Shown one piece after another: positions 1-12,412 of a stretch of DNA of 64,000 bases. The translations under genes and the position numbers were made by a program. The stretch comes from Proteromonas lacertae. Lineage: Eukaryota > Sar > Bigyra > Opalinata > Proteromonadidae. Each line of letters begins with the position of its first letter. Positions within the stretch are counted from its first letter, which is position 1. Below the pieces are notes generated by a model that had not been told where the DNA came from, made no database searches, and saw only the letters and a list, made by a program, of their open reading frames with translations. The stretch covers positions 21,037 through 85,036 of the forward strand of contig NGBS01001171.1 of the NCBI GenBank assembly GCA_002245135.1. The letters run 5' to 3'.

Positions 1-2268
1 TGGATTTGTATTAAATGATTATCGAAAGAATGAAATAATATTATCAACAAAAATAAATAAGAAATATATAGTAGAATATTCAAAATCTTGTCATATAAAT
101 AGTGACTGGTTAAACAGTTCATTGGAATTAAAATGTATTCCAATAGGAACTCGAATCTTAATAAAAGTGATGAATGTTGAAAAAGACAGTTTAATCGCTG
201 GTACAAATGTATCTTATTATGAATATAACAATGAAATTCAACAAGGTCGAAAAGAATATAAATTATGGTTAAATAATAATGAGAAAGATTTGAATCTAAT
301 AAATGGAGTGTATAATGATCCTCCAAATGATAATCCTCCAATAATAACAATCGAATTTCCCCAATTCAATGAAAACATCTATATTCCAATGCCATTAGTA
401 ATAAATGACATTCGAATAGAGAATGAGATAATCTTACAACCCAATAAGAATGAGATAGAATGTTTATTAAATATCTGTAAATTGAGTATATAAATTATTA
501 TAGTTTTTAATGTAAATAGATCCAATAGCTGAATTTCATGGTCATTTAAATGATAATAACAGTAATAATAGTGGAAATATATCAAATTCTAATATAAATT
601 CCAATACAAATAATAATAACAATAATAGTGGAAATGGAATAGAATTAAATGAAAGAGAATCAATCGAATTAGTGAATAAATATAGTGATTTTATCTTCAA
701 TGAGATGAATGGTAAAAATGAATATGGATTTCCCACTCGTTCAATCTGTAAGATACTACGAGCGACCAATTGGTGTGATAAAAAGAGTGCTGAAAAAAGT
801 CGAAGATTGTTAATAAATACTCGAAATCTAAATCCTTCAATAGGAATCGAGTTATTATCTTCATTATATCCTGATCCAATAGTTCGAGCAAGTGCAGTTC
901 AATTACTAAGTGAATTATCTGATGAAGATTTATGTATGTTTATAATGCCGTTAATCCAAGCATTAAAACATGAATCTAATATCGATAATGTATTATTGCG
1001 ATTTTTATTATATCGATCATTTCACAGTCCAATTCGAGTTGGTCATGTAGTATTTTGGACTTTAATAGGTGAATTACATACATCTTATAATAATATCTAT
1101 AAAATCCTAATTCACATCTATTTAGAGAGTTATCCATTACATGCCGAACATTTATATGATCAATATATGTTACAAAAACAACTTGAAGAGATAAGTCGAA
1201 AAGCAATAAATCAAGGTGTAGGAATAGATAAAACTAAATTTGCCAAAAATGAACTAACAAAATTGATTGAATCAAATAACTTTCCAAAGAATACAGAACT
1301 TTGTTTATCTCATCGATTGAAGATAAGTAATATAATAGTGGATAAATGTAAAATAATGGATAGTAAACAAAAGCCTTTAAAGATAGTGTTTCAAAATCTA
1401 GATAAAGATTGTCGAAATATTGTAACAATGATAAAGATAGGAGATGATGTTCGACAAGATCAATTAACACTCCAAATCATTCGAATAATGGATCGAGTAT
1501 ATATAATAATATAATATCTATTTATATGTTTTATAATGAATGAATAGTATTGGAGTAAAAGTAAAGAAAAGTTGAATTTGGGTTTAGAATTATATGGTTG
1601 TTATGCAACAGGTGATCATAGTGGAATAATCGAATTTGTAGCTGATTCTGAAACCACGAATAATATAATGAATAAAGTTGGTTTGAAAGGTGCTTTTGTA
1701 AAATCTCCATTAGATGATTGGTTAAGAGATAATAATAAAGCTGAAGGATCTTATAACACAGCAGTTGAAACATTTATAAAGAGTTGTGCTGGTTATTGTG
1801 TAGCTACTTATATAATCGGAATAGGTGATCGACATCCAAGTAATATAATGTTAACTCGAAAAGGTAATTTATTTCATATTGATTTTGGTCATATTTTAGG
1901 CAACTTCAAAAAGAAATTGGGAGTAAAAAGAGAGAGAAGTAAATTTGTATTTACTCCTCAAATGTTAGCTGTAATGGGAAATACGAAAGATAAACGATAT
2001 AATGAATTTGAAACGAAATGTTGTGAAGCTTATAATATAATTCGAGAGAATAGTTCATTGTTTATTAGTTTATTTCAATTAATGGTAAGTGCTGGTTTAG
2101 ATGAATTAGTAAAAGATGATGATATAAATTATTTATGTGATATGTTATTATTAGATGCGAATGAAGAAGATGCGAAAAAGTGAATATAAGAAAGAGATAG
2201 TAAAATCGTTAAATACTGCCACAAGACAAGTAGATAATATGGTTCACATGATAAAACATAATAAATAA
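1..2268 (+). CDS. class I phosphoinositide 3-kinase catalytic subunit (5' partial)
   Basis: Phosphorylates the 3-hydroxyl of inositol phospholipids at the plasma membrane. The visible order is a C2 domain (to about 485), a helical PIK domain (about 720-1200) and the lipid kinase domain (about 1370-2268). The kinase domain shows the catalytic loop GIGDRHPSNIM and the metal-binding HIDFGHILG. Exons run 2-485, 520-1496 and 1548 onward, with introns of 34 and 51 nt. The asparagine-rich stretch after 580 sits between C2 and helical domains. The frame hits TGA at 2181, yet a typical PI3K C-terminus (SLNTATRQVDNMVHMIKH) continues one frame over to the TAA at 2266-2268. An extra A in the AAAAA run at 2175-2179 would explain this. 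The N-terminal adaptor and Ras-binding parts lie outside the window. Class I rather than class III is inferred from the YGCYATGDHSG and helical-domain sequence. Confidence 0.9.
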
Positions 2269-2352
2269 AATACAATTACAATTTTATTGTTGTTTTTGTG
2301 TATTTGGTAATTGTAAACACATTCTATCTTGATGAAAATGAAAAAAGAAAAG

Positions 2353-2359
2353 TCAAGCC
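2353..2359 (+). promoter_or_regulatory. TCAAGCC promoter-type element
   Basis: A sense-strand TCAAGCC lies about 80 nt before the ATG of the dynamin-type GTPase. It belongs to the recurrent upstream motif discussed in the findings. Confidence 0.4.
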
Positions 2360-2438
2360 AAATGTTTGAATGAATTTTCATAAACCATTTTCATATTTTC
2401 AATAACCACCAAATTTAAAAAGTCTATAAATCATAAAA

Positions 2439-3830
2439 ATGTCAACATATGAATGTGATTCACCAGTATATCTTTTTTTGATGATTTATTAGGAAATATT
2501 AGACACAAAAGAGATGAAAATAAAGGAGTTGAATGAACTGTATAGAGACAGAAACTGTAAAATTGGTTTAAGATCATTAAGCAAAGATTTATCGGTTGAT
2601 TTAAAAGCAAAAGATAAAAGAACGAAAGTGTTAATAATTGGAAATCAGTCTTCAGGTAAGAGTCAGTTTGTGAATTGTATGATAAATGTATTATGATGAT
2701 ATTTAGGGTATGTTGGAGGGATAGTTCAACAAACAGGAGAACAAATAGATACAACCAAATTCACCTTAATTAGATTTGTTACTATAAATCATGATACAGA
2801 AATTGGATTAAATGCTTTAAGTTATTGGCCTGAGATAGAAAAATTGAAAGAAAGTGAAAGTTTTTTGGATTATTTTGAAACAAAATTTACTGTGTTTAAT
2901 TCACATGACTCGAAGTTGGTAGATTTGATAGACACTCCTGGTTTATCTGATGATTTATATTGCAATTACAAAGAAGAAGAAATAATATTGGAATTAGTAG
3001 ATAAATGTGATTTAGTGTTGGTATTTCTAGATGAACATGTAGTATTAAGTTGTAATAAAACAAGAGAAATAATAATAAAATTGAATGAGAAATATAAAGA
3101 GAAAATGATATATTGTTTAACAAAAGTAGATTTATTGAATAGAAATGAATTGGTTAATTGTTCAGTGAGATTAGGAAGTAGTTTAAGTAGTTTAGGTGTA
3201 AATATTGATAAAGTTTATTCTTTATCAATACCAAAGCCATATGAAACTGAAAAGATTAATAATTCATCAGATTTAAATGAGATTTGTTCAAAAATAGAAA
3301 ATTTAGTTAATAATAAAATAAATAAATATGAAGAAAGAGTAGGAGAAGATATAAATGAAATAGGATTAGAAATAGAAAAAAGAATCAATGATTCAAAGAG
3401 ATATAAAGATTTCAAATACAAAGAGTTTATGTTATTTGTTTTGAATATGATATTTGTTCATATCATGTATTGTAATAATGATGAATATATATATTTAATA
3501 GGTTATATTTGTTATACCAAGAAGATAAAGTAAATTTACCAGGAATAAATCAAATTCACTTTTCAATGAAAGGATTGAATGAATTTGAAAGAATAATATT
3601 ATATATTTCAGCAATAATAATAGCTATTTGTATGTTTATGGCTTATAGAATATCGAATGAAGAAAAGAAATTGAAAGAAAAAACACCTTATGATATTAGT
3701 TATTATGAGTATATGTTGTTATTGTTATTATTGTTATTATTGTTATTTATATAGAAAAAGAAAAGAAATTTTGGATAAAAGAAGAATAAATTATTATTAT
3801 ATAACACACAATAATGAAACTGATGAATAG
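2439..3830 (+). CDS. dynamin-superfamily-like membrane GTPase
   Basis: Exons 2439-2465, 2493-2676, 2707-3466, 3502-3708 and 3755-3830 join to a clean 417-residue frame. The GTPase motifs are visible: G1 GNQSSGKSQ, G3 DTPGL and G4 TKVD. The G1 region continues into a NWYVGG..QQTG segment, as in dynamin-like and EHD/mitofusin-like GTPases rather than Ras-type proteins. A single hydrophobic segment (about 20 residues, IILYISAIIIAICMFMAYRI) lies near the C-terminus, followed by a short basic tail, so it is probably tail-anchored in a membrane. The role is inferred to be membrane fusion, fission or tethering. I cannot assign an orthologue. Confidence 0.7.
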
Positions 3831-3975
3831 GTTGAATAATCTCTCTCATTATCTCACTGTTTTTGTGTAAAATTAATAAATAAGTGATTTGTTAATTGCT
3901 TTTCATTGTTATTTATTTTATTTTCAACTCAACAAACAAATTACAACAAAAATATCAAAAATAATAGAAATATAA

Positions 3976-5456
3976 TTAAGTTGAGATTGTAGGTTTAGAA
4001 GGAGGTGAAGTTAATAATAGTTTTCTTTTCACTCTTTTCTTTTTCTTATCATTTACTGAAGTATTATTATTATTATTATTATTAACATTCTTTGGTTCTT
4101 TCAAATCACTACTGCATAATAAAGGGATTAAAACTATCTACTTTCATTCCATCTAAATCCCTATACACATACATTAATATATATTATATACATTATTAAT
4201 TCATTATTATATTCTTCACTTATTGTATCTTCATTTCGATTTTGTCTATATAATATTTGTTCATTTGTTGGGATTCTTAATAATAATAAACATTCATTTG
4301 TATTTTCATTATTATCACTACTTATTATAATATAATATTCTTTTAATCTATTTATTGGATTATAGGTGTAGAATAATAATCCTATATTACTATTGCTATG
4401 TAAATAGTATATTAAGGTATTGAAATTCTTCATATTATTTAAGTAATTATCATAATTAAAAGAATTATTCATTAAAGGAATCTTTATTAATAAGGTATAA
4501 GAGATAATACTTAAATCAATTGAATCTAACTCAATTTTGCATAATAATGTAAATTTGGTCATTCCATTATGAAATAACGAAGAAATAGAATAAGAAGTGA
4601 ATGGAGGACCATAAATATAAGGTAAAATGATTTTAACATTTATTTCTCTTTTCTATTGTCATTATTAATATATATATAAATACTGTTGTTGTTGTTGTTG
4701 TTGGATTTGAAAGTATTAAAACTGATTCAATGGATGGTAATTCTAATGAAATCCATTCTCTTGTCTTTTTTAATATATTGTAATAATCATTTAATAATGG
4801 AATTATCTCAATATTCGCATATTCTTCGATTGATCTTTTAAACTCAATTAACTATCAATATTATGTATATTATATATATATATATATATACTTTATCTAT
4901 TTCTATTTCACATGCTGATGATATGTATAATATTTCCAATTTTATACATTTCTTAAATAAATAATTGTACAATTTCTCAATATTTTCATCTTTCTCAAAT
5001 ATGTTGGAGGTAAAATAAGAGATTCTTATATCCTCATTCTTTTTACCTAAGTTCATTTGGATCAATTTACAACTAACAGTCAATGCCACTGATTCTAATG
5101 GAGAGTTGGTCTTGCTTAATTCACTCACATTTAGTCTTAAACAACTATTCTCGAAATTCTTTAAACTATCTTTGAATTGGCAGGGTTTAAACATCACATT
5201 CACTCTATACATTTTATATAACTCATAGATTATCTCTACTTCTCACTAATACACAAGCAACTCACATATTCTTCACATAACAATTCCATTGTACTTTTTA
5301 TTAACACTGGAATATATTAATCAACAATATACTGTAGTTTTCAAGACAATTCTTCAGATTCTTCACCAATTCCTCACCTTCTTCTTTCATTCCATCATTT
5401 ACTCTTGTGTCAATAATCTGGGCATATAAAACAGTGAAATATACAACTATATGCAT
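3976..5456 (-). CDS. uncharacterised protein with basic C-terminus
   Basis: The start at 5456 is supported by a TCAAGCC element 38 nt upstream and by clean splicing of five or six small exons. The N-terminal part begins MHIVVYFTVLYAQIID and reads as alternating hydrophobic strands and helices, vaguely like a von Willebrand A-type fold; I do not recognise the family. The last intron seems to run from about 4190 to 4112 and to end in GCAG. That choice joins the body to a tail with an Asn run and a KKKKRVKRK nuclear-localisation-like cluster, ending at 3976. If the intron instead ended at an earlier AG, the protein would stop at 4109. A hexathreonine run lies near 4685. Confidence 0.55.
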
Positions 5457-5493
5457 CTTAAAATGAAAAAGAATAAAAAAGGATCAAGTTTTT

Positions 5494-5500
5494 GGCTTGA
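5494..5500 (-). promoter_or_regulatory. TCAAGCC promoter-type element
   Basis: TCAAGCC on the minus strand, 38 nt before the start of the unknown gene ending at 3976, followed by A-rich sequence. Confidence 0.4.
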
Positions 5501-5694
5501 ATGAAACGATCATAATTTTGATATTTTTTAAATATGAAATTAAGTGTATTTATGATGAATACATGATGATAATATATTATTACAGAAATGGAGTTATAGA
5601 GAGTTTCTGGTGTGTACATAGATTTTTACATAAATTATTCATAAATCAAAGAGAAGTAATTAATAAACAGTATTTTTATTAATCAAATGTTTAT

Positions 5695-8279
5695 TTAGGC
5701 ATTTAACATAGATCCCAATCCATAATTTATTACTATTCTCAAATTTCTTTCCAACAAATCATAATTTGAATAATCTGGTAAATCAATTTGAAAACTACAG
5801 GTATGTGATGATGGTAATCTATCTGTAGAACAACATCTATATATTATGAATGAATTATTCCAATTTTCTCCTTTCAAAGGCAATCTACTTCTTCCCCAAA
5901 CAAATCTTATGAATTTTCTTCTTTCTTCATTGTTAAAACTCTCCATTACTTTCCAAAAATCAATTATTGTTTGACTATTACTATCATATCCACTGTAAAT
6001 AGTATTTTCTTTCAAATATTCAATATCTATCTCTGCTTTTCCACACACAAATTCTTCTATATCATCTCCATTAAATAAGAACAAATATGATTGTGGAATT
6101 ACACTATACAATCCTTTTAATATTGATTTTATTTGAATATCACATCGATGAATAAAATAATTGGTTATTAATTCACAATGTTTTTCTTTATTCTCCATAT
6201 TCAATTCTTCTTCAATTCCTTCATTTAGATTCATTATCTCACCATTTTCATCACTTATCACAAATGCTGGTTGTTTAGATAATTCTTCTTCATTTTTAGC
6301 ATTTCTTATCTCTTCTAAATTATTATATAAATATTGATCTAAATCATAGATATCTTCATATCTTAATTCATTTCCATTAAAAACATTCCAAAAACATTTG
6401 GGAAACATAAATGGTAAAGAGGCATTTGATAATATTGAATATCCCATTATTCTACCAACAAATTCATACATTTTCAAATGTTCTATCTCTTTACAATTTG
6501 GATTGGGAATAAAACAATCAGTATCAATACCATATTTATGTTTATTGTTACTTGTTGGAATAAACAAATCAAAATATTCACTGAATAAATCTTCAATCAT
6601 TTCTTCTAAACATTCTCTATATGGTCCACCTGCATCTGAAGCACCTTCATTTGTAAAATGAACTGTAAATACTTGATATCCATCAGATGTTGCAAACCAT
6701 ATTCTTTCTCCATATCCATATAATTGATTGTATAATTGTTTAAATACACAATTTGATTGTAATGAGTTTATTTTTCCTTTTACCTTTTCATTATTTGCTT
6801 TAAATCTGTCAATTTCTACAGATTTTACACTATTTCCATATCTAATTCTTAATTCATTCTTTACTTTATTGGAATATAACTTCTTTTGTTTCTTTGATAT
6901 AAATATCTTATTCTCTTTAATCAAATATGCAAAACTACCTTTCGTATCTAATTGAGACAAATCAACATATTTTAATACCTCAATCATATTCTTTCCTATT
7001 ATATCAATGGCTAAAACAACTAATTTAAATATTTTCCATGTTGGTATAGTATCCATCCCATTTTCATTTATGTATTGATTATAAACATCCAATAATTGTT
7101 CCGGTGTTTTAAATTCCTCGCTGAATTTATCTTTTATCTTCAGAATATTCTTAATTATTGCTCCATTCTTTATACAATCATTCACTTTTTCAACCACATC
7201 TTTATTATCTTCTCCAACTTTATGCAATATATTAAAATCATTTATTCTTCCAGTTGGAGATAAAATCATCATTATTCTATATGCATTGTGAGAATCGGAT
7301 TCTGATGGATTTACATTTATACATATCTTATCAACAATATCATCCATATGAATATAAGCTTCTTTATCAAATTTTCTATAGCTGTTACTACTACACCCAT
7401 TATTTAGAAAACTAATACTTCCATTTCCAACATTTGTATTTTTACATATAACTACATCAACTCCATTGAAATAACTACATTCATATTCATATTTCATATA
7501 TCTGTTTTTACGTGGATATGAAGATGCTTTATATGTTTTTGTATTATAATTTATTGAATTTGAATGATTAAATAAAGGAATATATTGACTGATAGACATT
7601 TCATATAACAATGAATAGACTGATGATATTTTCTCTATTGATATTTCATCACTTTCTAATTTATTAATATTTATTGGATTTGAATGATATTTTGACAGAC
7701 AATACAATTCTATCAAGAATAAATCTATATTGTCTCTTTTTCTTCCATAGTTAATGTTATTAAATGATTGTGATGCTAAATCATCTATTTCTTTTGATTG
7801 TGTTACTAAATCTTTAAATCTTTCATCTCTGAATAATGTAACTAATATATTTATTATTCTTTCTTTGTTTATAGACTTAACAAATTGTTTTACTAAAGTA
7901 TTGAATAGTTGTTGTTTTGTTTCTTTGTTTAATGAATCTATTATATTTGATTGATGTAATATAATATTCAATAACCATAATGACCACTCTAAATTTGGAT
8001 TTGATACAAAAGCTCTTTCAGACAATATTCCTAAATCTCCTAATCCAATAACATACATTCTATATCCCCATCTACTATTACTACTAAGGTATGAAAATTT
8101 GAAGAATAAAGTATTGGAATTCACTACAAAAGAAATACATATAACCATAAATATCATACATTAGGAGTTTTCATATCGATCTTGTATAAATTATCAAGTA
8201 ATAGTGAAAATTCTACTTTTTCTTCTTTATTTTTGCCAATATCTGCTGCATTGGTTGAACAATATGAAAAATAACTCAT
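5695..8279 (-). CDS. HECT-type E3 ubiquitin ligase
   Basis: Transfers ubiquitin from an E2 to substrates through a cysteine thioester. The C-terminal third is a full HECT domain: the N-lobe begins near TVHFTNEGASDAGGPYREC and the C-lobe holds the catalytic cysteine in LPSSHTCSFQIDLPDYS, with the usual short hydrophobic tail to the stop. Upstream is a long region of unknown fold. Near the N-terminus a FKFSYLSSNSRWGYRMYV segment resembles the tryptophan-glycine motif found in large HERC/HECTD-type ligases. The first exon runs from the ATG at 8279 to 8160. The 36-nt intron at 8124-8159 splices one base out of frame, so the donor probably lost a G (expected GGTATG). Gene length is short for HERC proteins. 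Substrates are unknown. Confidence 0.85.
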
Positions 8280-8501
8280 TCTTTATCTATAAAATTAGAT
8301 AATGAGGTAATGAGTATGAAAGTGAGAGATATATTGTGTAAAATAATAGATAGATATATACCAACTACAAATAATGCAAATTTAACTGCTTTTTTATATT
8401 CACTTGAGAAGAAAACAAAGAAATGCAAAAAAAAGAAAAAACTTTCAATTTTCTTTTTTACAATAATTCTTTGGTTCTCTTATCACATATTACCTCCATA
8501 A

Positions 8502-9145
8502 TAGAAAACAACCGATGAACATGTGCAAACTCATAATGAATTGTTGCTAATGAAAAGCACTTTGTTTCAGAGAGTAATGTCTAATTCTATAAATGCTATA
8601 TCAGAATACGATATTTAATTAGCATTACTAAATTAATGTGGTAGTATTCATATACAGAACATAATTCAAACTACTAGAACATTTATGAATAAATAAACAC
8701 ATCTGAGAAGGTTGTCTAGAAATAATAATGATTAATCTATATACATATTATTTCTTTCAATTATACTATAAAATATACTGCTCAACTCCTAATTAACTGA
8801 ATTTAATGAACATTTATGCTATACAGTACTTTCCATCACACATAAACGCATCAATTAATTTTAGACCAAATCTTATTCTTGTATATCATTTAATTAAAAG
8901 ATTTTCAAATATCAGAAAACCGAAAACCGAATCTTTAATGATTTTTTTTAATCTTTGTTTATAGTGGTTAATTACACTTGATGGATGAGAATATAAACTA
9001 GGATATAATAATATATCATGTAATTTGTGAACAATATAAATAAACCTAAATTATCTTTACTTACAAAATTCTTTACATTTACTCAAAAACAACAGCGATG
9101 ATACCATATTTATATAGTTAATATAATTATTTCTATTTATATAGA
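8502..9145. other. intergenic, nothing recognised
   Basis: A+T-rich sequence between the divergent promoter side of the HECT gene and the 3' end of the pseudokinase-TPR gene. No coding-like frame, RNA gene or repeat was recognised. Confidence 0.5.
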
Positions 9146-12031
9146 TCATTCAAAGAACCAACTTCCACTTAGCAACAATTCATCCACTTCACCTCTATTT
9201 ATCTCATCTTTGAACTTAATTGCTTCGTTGAATGTCTCTTTTGCTTCTTTATTATCACCCTAATAATAGATTATCAACAATATGTTTATACATTCTTCTG
9301 ATATGCTTTTCCTAAAGATTGATAAATATCTGATTTGATTTCATTACTTTCTTTCTTACAGTATTTAACAGCTTCAACTAATGACTTAATTGCAGCATTA
9401 ATTCTTCCCTATATATTAGATTAAATATATATATAATATGATATACGACATTGTAGCATGATTTACCCAACAATTTAAATATCTCACATTTGACTGAATC
9501 ACTTACATCTTTAATATACATAACTGACTTATCAAATGGGGAAATTGCTTCGTTGAAATGATTTGTATCATACATTATTTTTCCTATATGAGAATATATA
9601 TCACACTTAATCTCATCACTTTCCTCATCACAATATTTCTTAGCTTCTTTAAAAGCAGCAAAACTTTCATCATAATGTTTCTATTTATATTATTTCATAA
9701 CAATAAATAATATATATACAAGAATATATTGAGAATAACCGATATGTCTATAAATTTCACATTTTACAAGATCTTTTGAACCTTTTGCATGCTTAATTGA
9801 TCTTGTTAAGATACTTATACATTCTTCATATTGTGACTATATTTATATAAAAGTAATAAACTACTAAATAAATACATTTCTGTAAAATGATATTCCAAGT
9901 GACAAATATATATCAACTTTATCATCTTCACTTTCATCATTGAAATAATGCATAGCTTTCTTAAAGGCTAATACAGCTTTAGCATATCTTTTCTATTTGT
10001 AAAATAACAACAACATTAAATATACGATTAAGAAATATGATTTACCTAACAATTTATAATACTTGAATTTATCATTTTCACTTCTCTTAGCAAGTTTTAA
10101 AGTATCTTCAAATGGTGGAATAGCTTCTTTATAATGTTCCTAGTAGTTATTAATAATAAATATTCATATATTTATACTGCTAGATAATATAAATTACCTA
10201 TATTTTCTGCAATATTTGATTTTACTTCACTTGGTTCATCACCACAATACTTTTCAGCTTGTCTAAATGCAGATAAACTCTCAAGATAATATTTCTAATA
10301 ATAATAATAATTATTATTATTATTATTATATATATTTATACGATATTTAAATAAGCATAACCAATATGTCTATATATTTCACATTTAACATGATCATGAG
10401 ATTCTTTCGAATATTTTAATGATTCTGTTAAGGAAGTTAATGTCTCTTTGTTTTTCCCCTATCATTATATTGTGAATATATATTTATATTAAATACAGTT
10501 TTGAAGTAAGATTTACCAATTGATAAATTCAAATCAGATTTAAGTTCAGCATTATCATCATCATCCTTTTCTCCTTCTTCACAATATCTCATTGATGTAT
10601 TGAATGATTCAATTGATTCTTCATATCTTTCCTATTTCATATAAATAAATAATATATTTATAAATACAAGGTTATAATATGTTTTACCTAAATACTTGTA
10701 TAATTCACATTTAGTAAATTTTTCTCTTCCTGTTGTATAGGTTAATGCTTCATTAAAAGCAGGTAATGCTTCAACAAATTGATTCTAATTATAATTACAA
10801 TAAAATAATATATATATATATATACTGTACTAAAATATAACTTTCCAATATTTTCACAAATATTTAATTTCACTACTTTTGGTTCTTCACTTGCATATCT
10901 ATAAGCTTCACATAAATACTTTACACTTTCACCATAATTCTTCTATTAAACAAATAGAAAATATAATATATATAAATATATACTAGATTAAGGTAAGAAT
11001 AACCTAAATAAGCATTCATATAACACTTTTGATTATCTCTTTCACAATATTTCAATCCTTCCGTGAAGTATTTTATAGCTTCTTGATATTCACTATTTTC
11101 ATAAAGTTCATCACCTTTATCTTTATTTTCATCATAGGATAATGGCATTTTACTAGTTTCTGATGGTTTAGGGTGTAAATCAATAGGAATAGGATTCATT
11201 TCTATATTTAATAATTATAATTATATATATATACTAATAACTTCTTCTTTAACTTCTTTCACAGATATTCTTTCGTTTGGATCTTTTCTTAATAATCTCT
11301 CAATCAGTTGAACATACCCTCTAACATATTCGAAACCTAATTGTTTATAATCACAGTTTATTATCTTCTCTTTTATTTCGGTGGTTGTTTCACCTTCAAA
11401 CATTTTCTTTCCAGTCATTAAATAATAGATAATACATCCTAAACTCCACATATCTGTTTTGGTATTAATTCCTTCGTTTATTATCATTTCTGGACTACAG
11501 TAGGATAACTTCTCTTTTTCAATTTCACAATTTTTGGTTAATAAGTTGGAAAAATAGTCAATCAACATATATTTTCCATTTTCAGTTATTAATATATTGG
11601 ATGGTTTTAAATTACCATATATCAAACCTTTTCTGTGGAATGCTTCAAGTGTCTCACAAATATTAATTAATATACCTCCTATACCGTGTTCATTGAAATA
11701 GTGTAAAGGATTAATAGTTTCTAATGTTTTAGGGTATTTTTTCATTTTAATGGCTAGAAAATCATTTTCATTTTTAACTTCATCATATCTACCAATATGC
11801 GGTATTATTAATTCTTCAGTTTTCTTTAATTCATCTAAATACTTGGTAATATTAACTTCAGGAATGTATTTGCGATTGTAAATCTTCAAAACTTTCTCTT
11901 GATCTGATGTTTCTTCTTTCACTTCTAAACAACTACTAAATCCATTTGATGATATTTCTTTTAATATCTACAATATAATACCCATCTCAATATACAGAAT
12001 ATCCATCAATTTTACTTGGAACACTTCCCAT
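9146..12031 (-). CDS. pseudokinase fused to about 13 TPR-like repeats
   Basis: Exon 1 (12031-11996) encodes MGSVPSKIDGYS, a candidate N-myristoylation site, and splices across 11968-11995 into a kinase-like domain. The beta-3 lysine is present (KVLKIY), but HRD is replaced by YGN (YGNLKPSNIL) and DFG by DYF, so the catalytic aspartate is missing. The kinase frame appears to stop at 11227, only about 22 nt before the TPR ATG. A 33-nt intron at 11202-11234 joins the two in frame, so I annotate one gene. The TPR part consists of roughly 37-40-residue helical repeats (for example EAIKYFTEGLKYC). An intron falls between nearly all repeats every 147-173 bp; the junctions I worked through are phase 0. 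One exon (about 9450-9680) carries two repeats. Likely a membrane-associated signalling scaffold. Confidence 0.8.
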
Positions 12032-12412
12032 TATATAGAATCAACAATAACGAAAGAATTCAAGCCAAGCTATTTTTTCAGTTTTTGGATAACCTAAATG
12101 TTTAAATTTGAAATTATAATGTGTATATAACCTCCTACCCATTTGATATCCATTTTTCATGGTTGTGGATAGATTTACTTATAACATATAAATAGTTTAA
12201 CATTAGTATTTTTGTACTTAACTACTCCTATTATTTATGTTGTGATTAATTGAATTTTCATTTGCGCATATTTCTGTTGTTATTTGGCTGTTTCTACAAC
12301 AAAAATTCAAGTTTTTTAATATTTGGTGTTTGAAAATTTTCACTCAATTGTATTTGGCGCGTTTTTGAATATTTCATTTTTTGTTTTTTTATAGAGATAG
12401 TTTTGTGTTAGA
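12032..12412. other. divergent intergenic region
   Basis: 380 nt between the divergent pseudokinase-TPR and DDT-PHD genes. It holds a TCAAGCC on the plus strand at 12060-12066 and a T-rich tract before the DDT-PHD start. Nothing else was recognised. Confidence 0.4.

Noticed and set aside
1572..2183. Separate 203-residue gene
   Set aside because: It is simply the third exon of the PI3K; the 51-nt intron at 1497-1547 joins it in frame.
4109..4190. Frameshift at CAG TAG in the 3' part of the unknown gene
   Set aside because: Extending the last intron to the GCAG acceptor restores the frame, so no recoding is needed.
5497..5682. Plus-strand frame of 61 codons
   Set aside because: It lies in the promoter spacer of the unknown minus-strand gene, has no homology or splice continuation, and its composition is that of noncoding AT-rich sequence.
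8310..8501. Plus-strand frame of 63 codons ending in a Lys run
   Set aside because: It begins about 30 nt from the HECT start on the other strand, has no recognisable domain, and looks like chance in a poly-A rich spacer.
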